23,902 bases of DNA from a virus, in the IMG/VR virus record IMGVR_UViG_3300025769_010750, positions 1 through 23,902 of that record; one strand, written 5' to 3'. Under the pieces are notes generated by a model. The model ran no database searches. It worked only from the letters and a program-made list of their open reading frames with translations, and was not told the origin of the DNA. The translations under genes and the position numbers were made by a program. Positions 1 through 8,187 of the stretch are shown here, piece by piece (positions within the stretch are counted from its first letter, which is position 1; every line of letters starts with the position of its first letter).

Positions 1-2
1 GA

Positions 3-2234
3 GAATTTACTTTGGTAATGGTGGATGTCACTAAACCATTGTCAAGAGTAGGGAATACAGTCCTATTGAAGGACCGCATTGATATAAATACCTTAGGAAA
101 TACATTAGCCGTTCGAGGATACTCAGATAGAATAAGATATGAACTAACAGCGTTCGGAGGACAAGTGTATGGTGACGGGGACGGAAAATACTTCCCCATA
201 GACTATCACTTGCTTATTGTGGATATGCTTATTGATTATGTTAGAAAAGCTTCTGGGGGAGCAAATGTAATTTGTTTACTTCCTGATTTAAATACTTTAT
301 TGGAGGACTACGTTAGAGGAGTAGACGAAGCCTACGCAGGGAATAAATCAAGCGGTCAAAACATCACTGCGCTAATAAAGTCTGTGGACGAAGTTCTAGC
401 TGGATTAAGCATTAATCATGTTCGGAGAGGAGATATTCGACTAGGTTTAGATCCGCCTGGAGACAGACCGTTACCTACAGGTCTTAGATCTTTTTATGAT
501 GCGGTACAAACAGAAAACCGCAGGACCGATAATAATAATTATTGGGTAAATGGAATGTGGTACGCTAAACTTGAAGCAGAGTCTACAGATGGCTTACCTA
601 ATTTTATGGCCCCTATTGTGGAAATGATTAAATCCATAAATGTTTATGCGTCCGCTCGCCCAGCGAACTACCCGATATCAATGGCGTATTTTACAGAATC
701 AAATACTAGTCTGTTGAACTTTTGGGGAAATGAAGACAACCGGAATAAATTTACTTTTAACGGGTTGAAGCCTTTTGATCCTACGGCTCCAACCATAGTC
801 ATGGGCCATGACGCTATGTTGTCTGTTTTATTATTTCCTAAAGAAGCAAAGAGCCCTATACCACTTCGATATATTCATCCAATTAACTCAAAGGATTTGG
901 ATGATACATACAAAAAAAATATATCATTAAATTACACTTTGAAGAAACAGACTCGAACCTTTGGAGCAAAAAATCAAGTTCCTGATATATTTGGCTATAA
1001 AGAAAATTTATCTCAAGAAGCTTTGGATATTATTGAGTCGGAACAAATCCCGGTATTTAGACATAACACAAGTAATCCTAATGTACTGAGTGTTGAAATA
1101 GACGATCAGAGCGCGGCATACGCTCAGGTATTAAGGTCCGGCTATCAGAAGCAAGTTTGGAGAACTGCCGTCAATTTAGGGGCTGCGGGCAAGGCAGGAG
1201 TTAGGGTTTCCGACTATCCCATATCAGACGTAAGCTCAATGAACGCAGCAATACAAACAAGTTTATACTCAGAGCATGGACCAGAGCTAAAAGATAAAGA
1301 TATTATTAATGATATTGTACAAAGAACAGATGCAAAGTTTAGATACGATAACAAAATAAAAACAAATGTACAGATAGCAAAAATAGTAAAAGATTATATA
1401 GAAAAACTAAGAAGTGACGAAGAGCTAACACTAAAAATCAGTCAAAGGGTAAACGCTAACCCAGGCGAACTTATAGTTAATATGGCAAATGAGCTTAGTA
1501 AGAAAACAGTTCGAGTTACGTTACAGTCGTTACCCATGTTTTTTATTAGTAGCAAAACAGAATATTTAAACTCTCCTATTGTTCTTTTTTCTCAAGACGC
1601 TCCGATGATGAATCAAGTTTATCCTAATAGGACTAGATTTAATAATTATCTAACTGGAGTATATTCTATCCTTGGTTACGCTCACACGATATCAGAAAAT
1701 GAAGCGTCTTCAAAGTTTGTTTTAGCAAAAAGAAACTTTGACCCTGTAGGTACAGGACAAGGAGGTGGGGATGAAGGCAGAGGAGAGGAAATTCCGGGGG
1801 GTGACGAAATGACATATGAGTATAAGATTCGTGAGTTCTTAGAAAGTTCACCTGAGACAGTAGAAGTGCTTACGGAAGATTTAGAACCTGTGGAGGATAA
1901 GTTGTTCGTTACCCCAGAAGAACCAAAGGAAGAAGCCCCTGAAGTAATTGAAGTGCCCATTACTTCAGAAATTCTTGACCCTCCTAAGCCTCCTGTGACT
2001 AATGAGAAAACACCAGAATATGAAGAGATTGTCACAGGACCAGCCGAGTTTAACGAGGCATTAGATCTTGGGTATGAAAATCCTTTATTGGTTAATCCGT
2101 TAGATTCGGGTGGTCCGAGGGTAAAAGAAATACTTGAAGCAGGGTGGTATGATTTTGGAGATGGGTTGGAGTGGTTTAATGGAGGCCCTACACCCCAAAA
2201 ATTTTATGATAACCAACAGGAGCGGGAGGAATAA
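3..2234 (+). CDS. Putative baseplate hub protein (gp27/gpD-like C-terminus), probably 5'-partial
   Basis: This is probably a central hub component of the baseplate, at the junction of tail tube and needle. The reading frame is open to the left edge. In-frame starts occur at 12 (TTG), 18 (ATG) and 24 (ATG), but none has a convincing ribosome binding site and the first residues do not look like a protein start, so the gene likely begins upstream. Around residues 500-580 (counting from base 12) lies a stretch with TLQSLPMFF, then FNNYLTGVYSILGYAH and a final FVLAKR. This resembles the 'tip of the hub' pattern (G-x-Y-x-I-x-x-x-x-H ... L-x-x-R) of gp27/gpD late-control proteins. Residues about 580-740 form an unusual tail: a Gly-rich linker, then Glu/Pro-rich acidic sequence, ending in an aromatic WYDFGDGLEWFNGG segment. 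The position directly before the needle gene supports a hub role. Hub assignment is inference from the C-terminal pattern and context; the rest is unrecognised. Confidence 0.55.
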   Translation, partial: EFTLVMVDVTKPLSRVGNTVLLKDRIDINTLGNTLAVRGYSDRIRYELTAFGGQVYGDGDGKYFPIDYHLLIVDMLIDYVRKASGGANVICLLPDLNTLLEDYVRGVDEAYAGNKSSGQNITALIKSVDEVLAGLSINHVRRGDIRLGLDPPGDRPLPTGLRSFYDAVQTENRRTDNNNYWVNGMWYAKLEAESTDGLPNFMAPIVEMIKSINVYASARPANYPISMAYFTESNTSLLNFWGNEDNRNKFTFNGLKPFDPTAPTIVMGHDAMLSVLLFPKEAKSPIPLRYIHPINSKDLDDTYKKNISLNYTLKKQTRTFGAKNQVPDIFGYKENLSQEALDIIESEQIPVFRHNTSNPNVLSVEIDDQSAAYAQVLRSGYQKQVWRTAVNLGAAGKAGVRVSDYPISDVSSMNAAIQTSLYSEHGPELKDKDIINDIVQRTDAKFRYDNKIKTNVQIAKIVKDYIEKLRSDEELTLKISQRVNANPGELIVNMANELSKKTVRVTLQSLPMFFISSKTEYLNSPIVLFSQDAPMMNQVYPNRTRFNNYLTGVYSILGYAHTISENEASSKFVLAKRNFDPVGTGQGGGDEGRGEEIPGGDEMTYEYKIREFLESSPETVEVLTEDLEPVEDKLFVTPEEPKEEAPEVIEVPITSEILDPPKPPVTNEKTPEYEEIVTGPAEFNEALDLGYENPLLVNPLDSGGPRVKEILEAGWYDFGDGLEWFNGGPTPQKFYDNQQEREE
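2224..2230 (+). promoter_or_regulatory. Strong ribosome binding site for the needle gene
   Basis: GGGAGGA ends six bases before the ATG at 2237. It overlaps the last codons of the upstream gene. It is the clearest Shine-Dalgarno sequence in the window and fixes the start of the needle gene. Confidence 0.7.
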
Positions 2235-2236
2235 CT

Positions 2237-3433
2237 ATGTTAGAACAAACGATAATAAAGTCAGCAGAGGTAAAGGATAGGACAGCTATAGGTAAAGATG
2301 GAACTTTTATAGCAAAGTTAGAGGACGGCCAAGAGGAAATGGTTCGTTACACAAGTCCTTATGGAAGTGGAGCTAAAGCGGGTATAATTGCTGTTCCTGA
2401 GGTGGGTACGCCTATACTGGTTTGTCAGCCTATGGGAACTCTGAAATGGTACTACATGGGCTCTACGTTTGAACCAGAGCTTCCTCCTAAGAATTCAGAA
2501 GTCGAAGGAGGGAAGTCTATCTTAGCCGATGAGGCTGCACAAAGCTCATCTCCTTTTGGAAGAGTTGATCCTAACATAGCTAAAACTTCTGGGGTAGTTA
2601 ATAAAATGCTATTCAAGGGTAATCATGGTCATGGCTTAGAGATTTCAGATGACAAAGATGGAGTTTCTATCATGGGAGTAAAAACTGAACTTACTTCTTC
2701 TAACGGAAAAAAAATTACAATGGCGGATAGCCCAGGAATAGATTCAATAAAACTAGATTCCGGCAACAACGCTTCAATAACTCTCACACAAAACCCTCAA
2801 GACAATCCTCAGAAGGGAGCAGCTTCTATTGAGATTGACTCCAACGGACCTCAGCTTCATGTTTGTAGGGAGTCAGATATGGAGGTTAGGGTTCTAGGTG
2901 GTGGAAGAGAGCTTAACATTATTAATTCTGCTAACGGCGTCCCTTGGGGAAAGATTGCAGGAATTCCTGAACCTAATCCAATAGCCACGGCAGGAAATGT
3001 TAACATACAAAGTGATCGAGGGGATATTAATTTATTCGCTAATTCACCGTATACGGGAAGAATTTTTATTGAGACTTTAGCTCCGGGTGGAGCTAGGCAG
3101 TTTATTAAGATCGGCACGGCGGGGCCTGACGGATCTATTGTTTTACAAGCAAACTCCATAGTTCTTGATGCTACTGGACCAGGAGGAACGATTGATATTA
3201 ATGCTACAGCAGGAGTTTTTATCAACGGAGGCGCGGGGCCAGTGTCTACGCAAGGGACTTCAATAGAGACTCTAGCTACTGGGCCTGGAGGAGTAAACAT
3301 TGAACCTGGGTCGGGCGTGGTTAATCTAGCAGGTGGAGCCGCTGCGGTCCCTAACTCGCCTAGATATGTTGAGAACACTAACCCTGCTGACATATATAAG
3401 GTAGACGACTATTTCGGTTTAGGAGTATTTTAG
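2237..3433 (+). CDS. Baseplate central spike/needle protein (gp5/gpV-like)
   Basis: This is the likely trimeric needle at the tip of the tail tube that punctures the cell envelope. Residues about 3-80 match the OB-fold of gp5/gpV/VgrG proteins: short beta-strands, RYTSPYGSG, then AVPEVGTPILV and LKWYYMGST, the usual end of the barrel. Residues about 115-215 are beta-rich and include NHGHGLEISD, as in the shaft start of gpV-type spikes. Residues about 250-370 are short Gly- and Asn-rich repeats (for example GDINLFANSP, GGTIDINATAGVFING) expected of a triple-stranded beta-helix. The 398 residues leave no room for a T4-type lysozyme domain and none is visible, so penetration would be mechanical or rely on a separate enzyme. 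The start has a strong GGGAGGA site. It lies two bases after the hub-like gene. Confidence 0.8.
   Translation: MLEQTIIKSAEVKDRTAIGKDGTFIAKLEDGQEEMVRYTSPYGSGAKAGIIAVPEVGTPILVCQPMGTLKWYYMGSTFEPELPPKNSEVEGGKSILADEAAQSSSPFGRVDPNIAKTSGVVNKMLFKGNHGHGLEISDDKDGVSIMGVKTELTSSNGKKITMADSPGIDSIKLDSGNNASITLTQNPQDNPQKGAASIEIDSNGPQLHVCRESDMEVRVLGGGRELNIINSANGVPWGKIAGIPEPNPIATAGNVNIQSDRGDINLFANSPYTGRIFIETLAPGGARQFIKIGTAGPDGSIVLQANSIVLDATGPGGTIDINATAGVFINGGAGPVSTQGTSIETLATGPGGVNIEPGSGVVNLAGGAAAVPNSPRYVENTNPADIYKVDDYFGLGVF
3421..3425 (+). promoter_or_regulatory. Ribosome binding site for the lectin-domain gene
   Basis: AGGAG lies nine bases upstream of the ATG at 3435, inside the last codons of the needle gene, and supports that start. 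Confidence 0.55.
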
Positions 3434-3434
3434 T

Positions 3435-6125
3435 ATGGCATCATTTGATTTAGATACATTTCTTACGGCACAGGGCCAAACGGGAGCTGGACCTGTACAG
3501 GCTTTAGGTATGGCGTATGGTGTTCCTAGCTGTATGCTTAACTTGGCTTCTGATGTTCTTAGCTTATTACCTTCTCCGGTGCTAATTTCTATGAACTTAG
3601 CAGCACAACAAGGAAAAGCTAAAGCAAATGAGATTATTCAAAAATTATTTAGAATCCTACAATTTGATTTAGGCATTATAACCTTTGATACTGAGACAGG
3701 AACCTTTCAATTTAAATTAGATGATGGGTGGCTGGGAGTTGATTTTACCGCTCTCGGTGAAATACTATCTTTGATCAATGGACTAACCGCTTTCGGAGCA
3801 CAAATCTACCAAAACCTTAATGCTGCTATAGATCAAGTCGAGGCAATTATTGATTGTGTAGGTAAGTTTGGCGACTACATGAGTGCCAAAGACCCCGGAT
3901 ATGCAGCCCGGACGGTTTCTCCGGAGGAGCGAAGAGCAGCAGTTGAAAACAAATATGCTGCGGGAATAGCTTCGGCTAATACAGCTAAGGACTTCGTAAA
4001 CCGAGTCGATGCTTTTGAAGCTAGAATAAATAGTATTATCAAGGCCAGAAGAGATGACCCTTCTCTAGAGCCTGTCTTCAAAGATGACTCAGAGTTCGGG
4101 TTGAGCGGTCTTAATACTTCTGCTTCTATTGATCCTGGACTTTCTGAGGAGGACACTTTTAGACTTACGTTTGGGCCTCCCGAAACAGTTACAGGTCAAT
4201 ACATATTAACTAAGGATGGATTATATTACGATTCGCAGACAGGGGGCTTAGACCCAATCATCACATCTATTTCTGGTATTGTCCCTGTTGGGGAAAGGTG
4301 GAAATACAATTATGATCCTAACCTAGGTGGAAAGGGAGATAAGATAGATATAAATTCTCTAAATAAGTTTGCTGATAATATATTTGATCCAAACATAATT
4401 GACGATAGCATAGGGCTCACAGTATATTACGATCAAGATCATTTTTTACAAGTTATAAAGCAGCAGAGGGATAAACTAGTATTTGATCTTTCTGGCGACC
4501 TCCAAGTATTTATTGAACAACATGGAGAGGACTCTTCCATTGTTTTAAATCAAAAACAACTTATTATATCAGAAATAGCTAATCACAACGACAAGCTAAA
4601 CAGAAGAAAGAAGCAGATTGAAGTTGCTGTAAAAGCTCCTCAAATTTATGGTGGAGAGACACAGCCTATATTCCCTCCGGGCGATGTTCCAATTAATGAT
4701 TTCTCCTTCCTAGCTGATTATAATTTGCAGGTTGATTTAGAAAAGCAGCGGGCTCTAGTTTTTGAACAGGCGGAAGTAAACGGAATAGTTCTTCCCCTGA
4801 ATCCCAAGTTCGTTAGGTCCACACCGAAACCAAGGTCTCTCAGCTATGAGCATTTAAATGTTCCGACCATAGGTAGAGGTAGTATTATTTACTCTCCCTC
4901 GTCTACTGACCAAACGAATGCGACGGTACTTTCTTTAACGGACAACATCGTTACAGATAAATTATTTGCTATTTATAATTTCTTAGACACTAACTTAGAG
5001 CTACCTTCATCTACGAACTTTACCTCGACCAATTGCGCTACGGATGATAACTATAACAACGCACAGTTGGTAGGCACTTCAAGACAGACCATATTTGCTT
5101 CTGGATTAGCTATTCCTTATCTAGGAGGGATTACTAAGAATAAGGGGACCGCAGGAAACACCGCAGCGGCATCCGCGCTAGGAAGCTTCTTAAAGCTCCC
5201 TGATACTAAAGAGTATCAAAATTTAACCTACTCACCTTCGGGCTTTAGTATGGAGTGCTGGGTTCATGTACCGGACATTTTAGATAGCGAGGCTGGCTGG
5301 TTAAGCACTGGGGCTTCTTCTTTAACTAAGGTGCTACTAGCTTCAGAAAATGTAGGAATCAAGGAAGGTTTCTCTAATCTAGACAGAATGGGCCAAGAAA
5401 GAGACCTAGATTACTTGCCGAATAACAAGGGGGATCAACTCGTTAGAGGTATGCTTTGCGGGTTCACCAGAGATAGAAGAATAACGCAATTATCTACGTC
5501 ATCGAACCCCATAGGCTTCAGTAACAGTAATGCTGATAATGATCCCGTGTCGTCTCTTAGCTTTTTCATTGCCCCAACGATATCAAAAGATGCATCCTCG
5601 GCATCTTTTGTTAACAGCGATGAGTGTGCAGACTACCCTATATTCCATAAGATGAAAGTAGATCTCTCGGCAACGGCTTTCGGGAATGTGTCTTCACAGT
5701 TTGTTCTTGTAGGGATAGCGTGCGATCCGAAGGAAAATACAGTAAAAATGTATGCAGATGGGGAGCTAGTGGCTACTTCTTCAATAAATGAAGTGTTTGG
5801 TGTACCTGAATATCAAACGCCCTCACTACCAAACTTTAAACAACCTAATAGCTTTGAGTATTCATCCACAACTGTGGATGGACCGCAGATACTTAAACAA
5901 GGTCCTCTACTGTATGATTTTTATACACCCTGGATCGTAGGAGGCGGATATACTGACGGAATGTTTTACCGGGGCAACTTCCTAGGAGGAGACCGTGGAG
6001 GCATAACGAGCGGTCTTCGCGGCCATGTGGGAAGCCTCAAATTTTACGGTAAAGCACTAGATAGTAGAGAAGTAAAAAAGAACTTTGACGCTCAAAAAGG
6101 CTTCTTCAAAAATATTAAAATCTAA
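3435..6125 (+). CDS. Large baseplate protein with C-terminal LamG/concanavalin-A-like lectin domain
   Basis: This is a virion protein of 896 residues, probably a baseplate-attached adhesin. Residues 1-160 are hydrophobic and helix-rich (LNLASDVLSLLPSPV, then LGEILSLINGLTAFGAQ), plausibly a packing region inside the baseplate, but I do not recognise the family. Residues about 160-450 are mixed charged helices, including a likely coiled-coil near residues 340-400 (NHNDKLNRRKKQIEVAVK). Residues about 590-890 have the LamG_3 pattern: FSMECWVHVPD opening, LVGIACDPKENTVKMYADGE in the middle, and GHVGSLKFYGKALDSREV close to the end. Such jelly-roll domains usually bind sugars or proteins. The gene sits between spike and gp25 genes, which are adjacent in P2-type clusters. 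It overlaps the next gene by one base (TAATG), implying translational coupling. The lectin fold is fairly secure; the ligand is unknown. Confidence 0.75.
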   Translation: MASFDLDTFLTAQGQTGAGPVQALGMAYGVPSCMLNLASDVLSLLPSPVLISMNLAAQQGKAKANEIIQKLFRILQFDLGIITFDTETGTFQFKLDDGWLGVDFTALGEILSLINGLTAFGAQIYQNLNAAIDQVEAIIDCVGKFGDYMSAKDPGYAARTVSPEERRAAVENKYAAGIASANTAKDFVNRVDAFEARINSIIKARRDDPSLEPVFKDDSEFGLSGLNTSASIDPGLSEEDTFRLTFGPPETVTGQYILTKDGLYYDSQTGGLDPIITSISGIVPVGERWKYNYDPNLGGKGDKIDINSLNKFADNIFDPNIIDDSIGLTVYYDQDHFLQVIKQQRDKLVFDLSGDLQVFIEQHGEDSSIVLNQKQLIISEIANHNDKLNRRKKQIEVAVKAPQIYGGETQPIFPPGDVPINDFSFLADYNLQVDLEKQRALVFEQAEVNGIVLPLNPKFVRSTPKPRSLSYEHLNVPTIGRGSIIYSPSSTDQTNATVLSLTDNIVTDKLFAIYNFLDTNLELPSSTNFTSTNCATDDNYNNAQLVGTSRQTIFASGLAIPYLGGITKNKGTAGNTAAASALGSFLKLPDTKEYQNLTYSPSGFSMECWVHVPDILDSEAGWLSTGASSLTKVLLASENVGIKEGFSNLDRMGQERDLDYLPNNKGDQLVRGMLCGFTRDRRITQLSTSSNPIGFSNSNADNDPVSSLSFFIAPTISKDASSASFVNSDECADYPIFHKMKVDLSATAFGNVSSQFVLVGIACDPKENTVKMYADGELVATSSINEVFGVPEYQTPSLPNFKQPNSFEYSSTTVDGPQILKQGPLLYDFYTPWIVGGGYTDGMFYRGNFLGGDRGGITSGLRGHVGSLKFYGKALDSREVKKNFDAQKGFFKNIKI
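5584..5610 (+). repeat. Perfect 10-bp inverted repeat inside the lectin-domain gene
   Basis: CAAAAGATGC and GCATCTTTTG flank a seven-base loop (ATCCTCG). As RNA this is a compact hairpin ending in a U-rich 3' arm, similar in shape to a weak intrinsic terminator, but it lies well inside an open coding sequence. It may be chance. Confidence 0.5.
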
Positions 6126-6592
6126 TGGCAGCTAATACTACAGTTACGAGATTTGGGGTTCGTCCTACAAAGTATGAAGAGCAAGCTCCTAGAGCGAAGC
6201 GTCAGGAGATTTATGGACTAACTTTTCCTATAGGAAAAGAAAGAGATTCCGGTGGGTTCTTAAAAAAGAACAGCGGAAGACAATTGATAACTCAAGCAGT
6301 AACTCAATTAATTAGAACAGAAAAAGGCGAGAGGCTGATGCTTCCTAATTTTGGATGCAACCTAAGAAAATTTCTTTTTCAGCCAATAACCCAGGAGCTA
6401 TTTGAAGAAATAAGGGATACTATTGCTTTTTCGTTTTCTAATTATATTGTGGGGGCTACTCTGCTAAAGGTAGGCGTATTTGAGACGGGTGAGTATGACG
6501 CGGCGGGGGGAAACCAGATAAGAGTAATATTAACTGTTCGATTATCTACAGACGACTTACAAGTATTTGACATAGAGGCAAAAATAGAATGA
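6125..6592 (+). CDS. 25: Baseplate wedge protein gp25/gpW-like
   Basis: Small wedge subunit (155 residues) of the GPW/gp25 family. It anchors the first sheath layer to the inner baseplate in contractile tails and injection machines. Residues about 54-90 carry the core of the family: LITQAVTQLIRTEKGERLM then LPNFGCNLRKFLFQP, followed by a helix (ELFEEIRDTIAFSFSNY) and a C-terminal beta-hairpin with RVILTVRLSTDDLQVFDIE. Family members are usually 110-160 residues, so this is full length; residues 1-45 are a basic N-terminal extension. The ATG shares its A with the upstream TAA (TAATG) and no clear ribosome binding site is present, so reinitiation by the upstream ribosomes is likely. The end overlaps the gp6 start by four bases (ATGA). 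gp25 and gp6 act together in the wedge core. Confidence 0.92.
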   Translation: MAANTTVTRFGVRPTKYEEQAPRAKRQEIYGLTFPIGKERDSGGFLKKNSGRQLITQAVTQLIRTEKGERLMLPNFGCNLRKFLFQPITQELFEEIRDTIAFSFSNYIVGATLLKVGVFETGEYDAAGGNQIRVILTVRLSTDDLQVFDIEAKIE

Positions 6593-8187
6593 ATTTTTCT
6601 GGTACAATAACTTCGGACTTTATGAAGTTGGCTCCTATAGCTCTTAACAGAAGAGTGGATTTAATAAACTTTGCGGCCACAGACTTCCTAACCTTAAGAG
6701 ATTCTCTTATTGATTATGTTAAGGCTGTCTATCCTGACGAGTATAAGTATTTTGTGGAATCAGATTTGGGTATGATGTTTATAGAGTTAGCAGCATACCA
6801 GGGAGCAGTTATGTCCATGAAGGCTGACATGTTGGCTAATGAAAACTTTTTAGCTACAGCAAAGCAGAGAAATAGTGTAAAAAAACTTTTAGAGTTGATT
6901 GGCATTAGAATGAGAGGTCCTTTATCCGCAGCAGCGGATGCTCAGGTAATATTTGAAAATGAAGACCTCACCTCGGCTGACTCTATAATTATCGCACCCG
7001 AACAAAGGGTGTTTGAGATCACTTCCCCAGAGGATGGGGCTCAGGTAGCATACACCTTATATAAAGTAGTTAACGGTGTAGTTGATCAGGCAACAAATAG
7101 AGCTTCTATTGTTTTGTCTCCCGTATCTGAAGGTTTGGGTACACAAAATAACGTATTTCAAAATTTAGTTATGCAAGAGGGTTCCTTGGTTGTTGAGACT
7201 GGGGAGTTTGCCGCTACTGAGGGGCAAAAAACAATCCCCCTCACCGATGGGCCTGTTGTCGAGGGAAGTATAGAGGTCTTTGTTACTTCCCCTAATGATG
7301 ACTCTGCTGGAGCTTACTCGGAAGTTGACAGCATTTATTTCGCTTCGGGAGCTAGTGATAGGGTTTTTGAGATGGTTTACGATGAATTTTATAACGCCAC
7401 GATTGTTTTTGGCACAGGCGTAGCGGGTATTTCTCCTCCAGATAATGCATCGTACATAGTAACGTATAGAGTCGGTGGCGGTACTAGAGGCAACTTAGAA
7501 AAGAGGGCTATAGCCACCTCTATTGTAGCGACAAGTGGAACCAATGTCTACGCAGGGACCATAACTAACACCTCCAAGGCTACGGGAGGAGCTAACGCAG
7601 AGACGATTGAGCACGCAAAAAAATATGCACCGCTAACCTTCAGAAGACAAGACAGGTTAGTAACCCTAAGTGACTATTCTTCTTTTGCCAACAGTTTCAT
7701 TAGCACCTTCGGAACTATAGGAAAAGCTACAGCGGCAACAAGAAACGCATACTCTTCTGCCAACACAATAGATATTTATGTTCTAGAAAAAGCAGGAGAC
7801 TTTCAATTACAAAGAGCCACTAGTAACTTTAAAACTCAATTAATAGAGGCCATGAACGAGAAAAAAATGATGACTGATGATATAGTTGTTGTTGATGGCT
7901 TAATTAGAACTCTTGATCTTATTTGTACCATTAGGATTGATCAAGAACAAAAAGAAAATGAAGACTCTATAAAAGCAAAAGTTAGAAATAGAATTTTAAA
8001 CTACATGAGCATAGATAATACTGAGTTTGGCGAGGATTTAATAGTAGCTGACTTAAATAGACAGATCTTTGAGGTAGATGAGGTTAGGTTCTCTACTTTG
8101 GATAATGTCGCCCAGGATATAAGAATTGATTTCAATGAGATTATCCAATTAAATAACTTAATAATAAATGTAGAATACTTAGCCTGA
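6589..8187 (+). CDS. 6: Baseplate wedge protein gp6 / Baseplate_J family
   Basis: Core wedge subunit that dimerises to form the inner ring of the baseplate around the hub. It has 532 residues, between P2 gpJ (about 300) and T4 gp6 (660). Residues about 40-110 show the N-terminal gp6-type helical region (ESDLGMMFIELAAYQGAVMS, NENFLATAKQRNSVKKLLEL). Residues 342-366 carry the characteristic Baseplate_J junction, AKKYAPLTFRRQDRLVTLSDYSSF, here split as APLTFRRQDR and LVTLSDYSSF, next to the C-terminal alpha/beta region that ends near IRIDFNEIIQLNNL. A central Gly-rich strand (YRVGGGTRGNLEK) is also typical. It starts within the gp25 stop codon region (ATGA) with AGAGG ten bases upstream, and its TGA overlaps the next ATG by one base. 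The assignment is secure at family level. Confidence 0.9.
   Translation: MNFSGTITSDFMKLAPIALNRRVDLINFAATDFLTLRDSLIDYVKAVYPDEYKYFVESDLGMMFIELAAYQGAVMSMKADMLANENFLATAKQRNSVKKLLELIGIRMRGPLSAAADAQVIFENEDLTSADSIIIAPEQRVFEITSPEDGAQVAYTLYKVVNGVVDQATNRASIVLSPVSEGLGTQNNVFQNLVMQEGSLVVETGEFAATEGQKTIPLTDGPVVEGSIEVFVTSPNDDSAGAYSEVDSIYFASGASDRVFEMVYDEFYNATIVFGTGVAGISPPDNASYIVTYRVGGGTRGNLEKRAIATSIVATSGTNVYAGTITNTSKATGGANAETIEHAKKYAPLTFRRQDRLVTLSDYSSFANSFISTFGTIGKATAATRNAYSSANTIDIYVLEKAGDFQLQRATSNFKTQLIEAMNEKKMMTDDIVVVDGLIRTLDLICTIRIDQEQKENEDSIKAKVRNRILNYMSIDNTEFGEDLIVADLNRQIFEVDEVRFSTLDNVAQDIRIDFNEIIQLNNLIINVEYLA

Noticed and set aside
83-90. TATAAATA, the exact T4 late-promoter box
   Set aside because: It is inside the first gene. 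The same string also occurs within coding sequence at 11360, 11600 and 21833, as expected when Ile-Asn/Lys codons are common in an AT-leaning genome. None lies before a gene.
2857-3393. 178-codon antisense open frame under the needle gene
   Set aside because: It lies wholly within a well supported structural gene, is Pro/Gly-biased as expected of the complement of Gly-rich repeats, and has no start signals.
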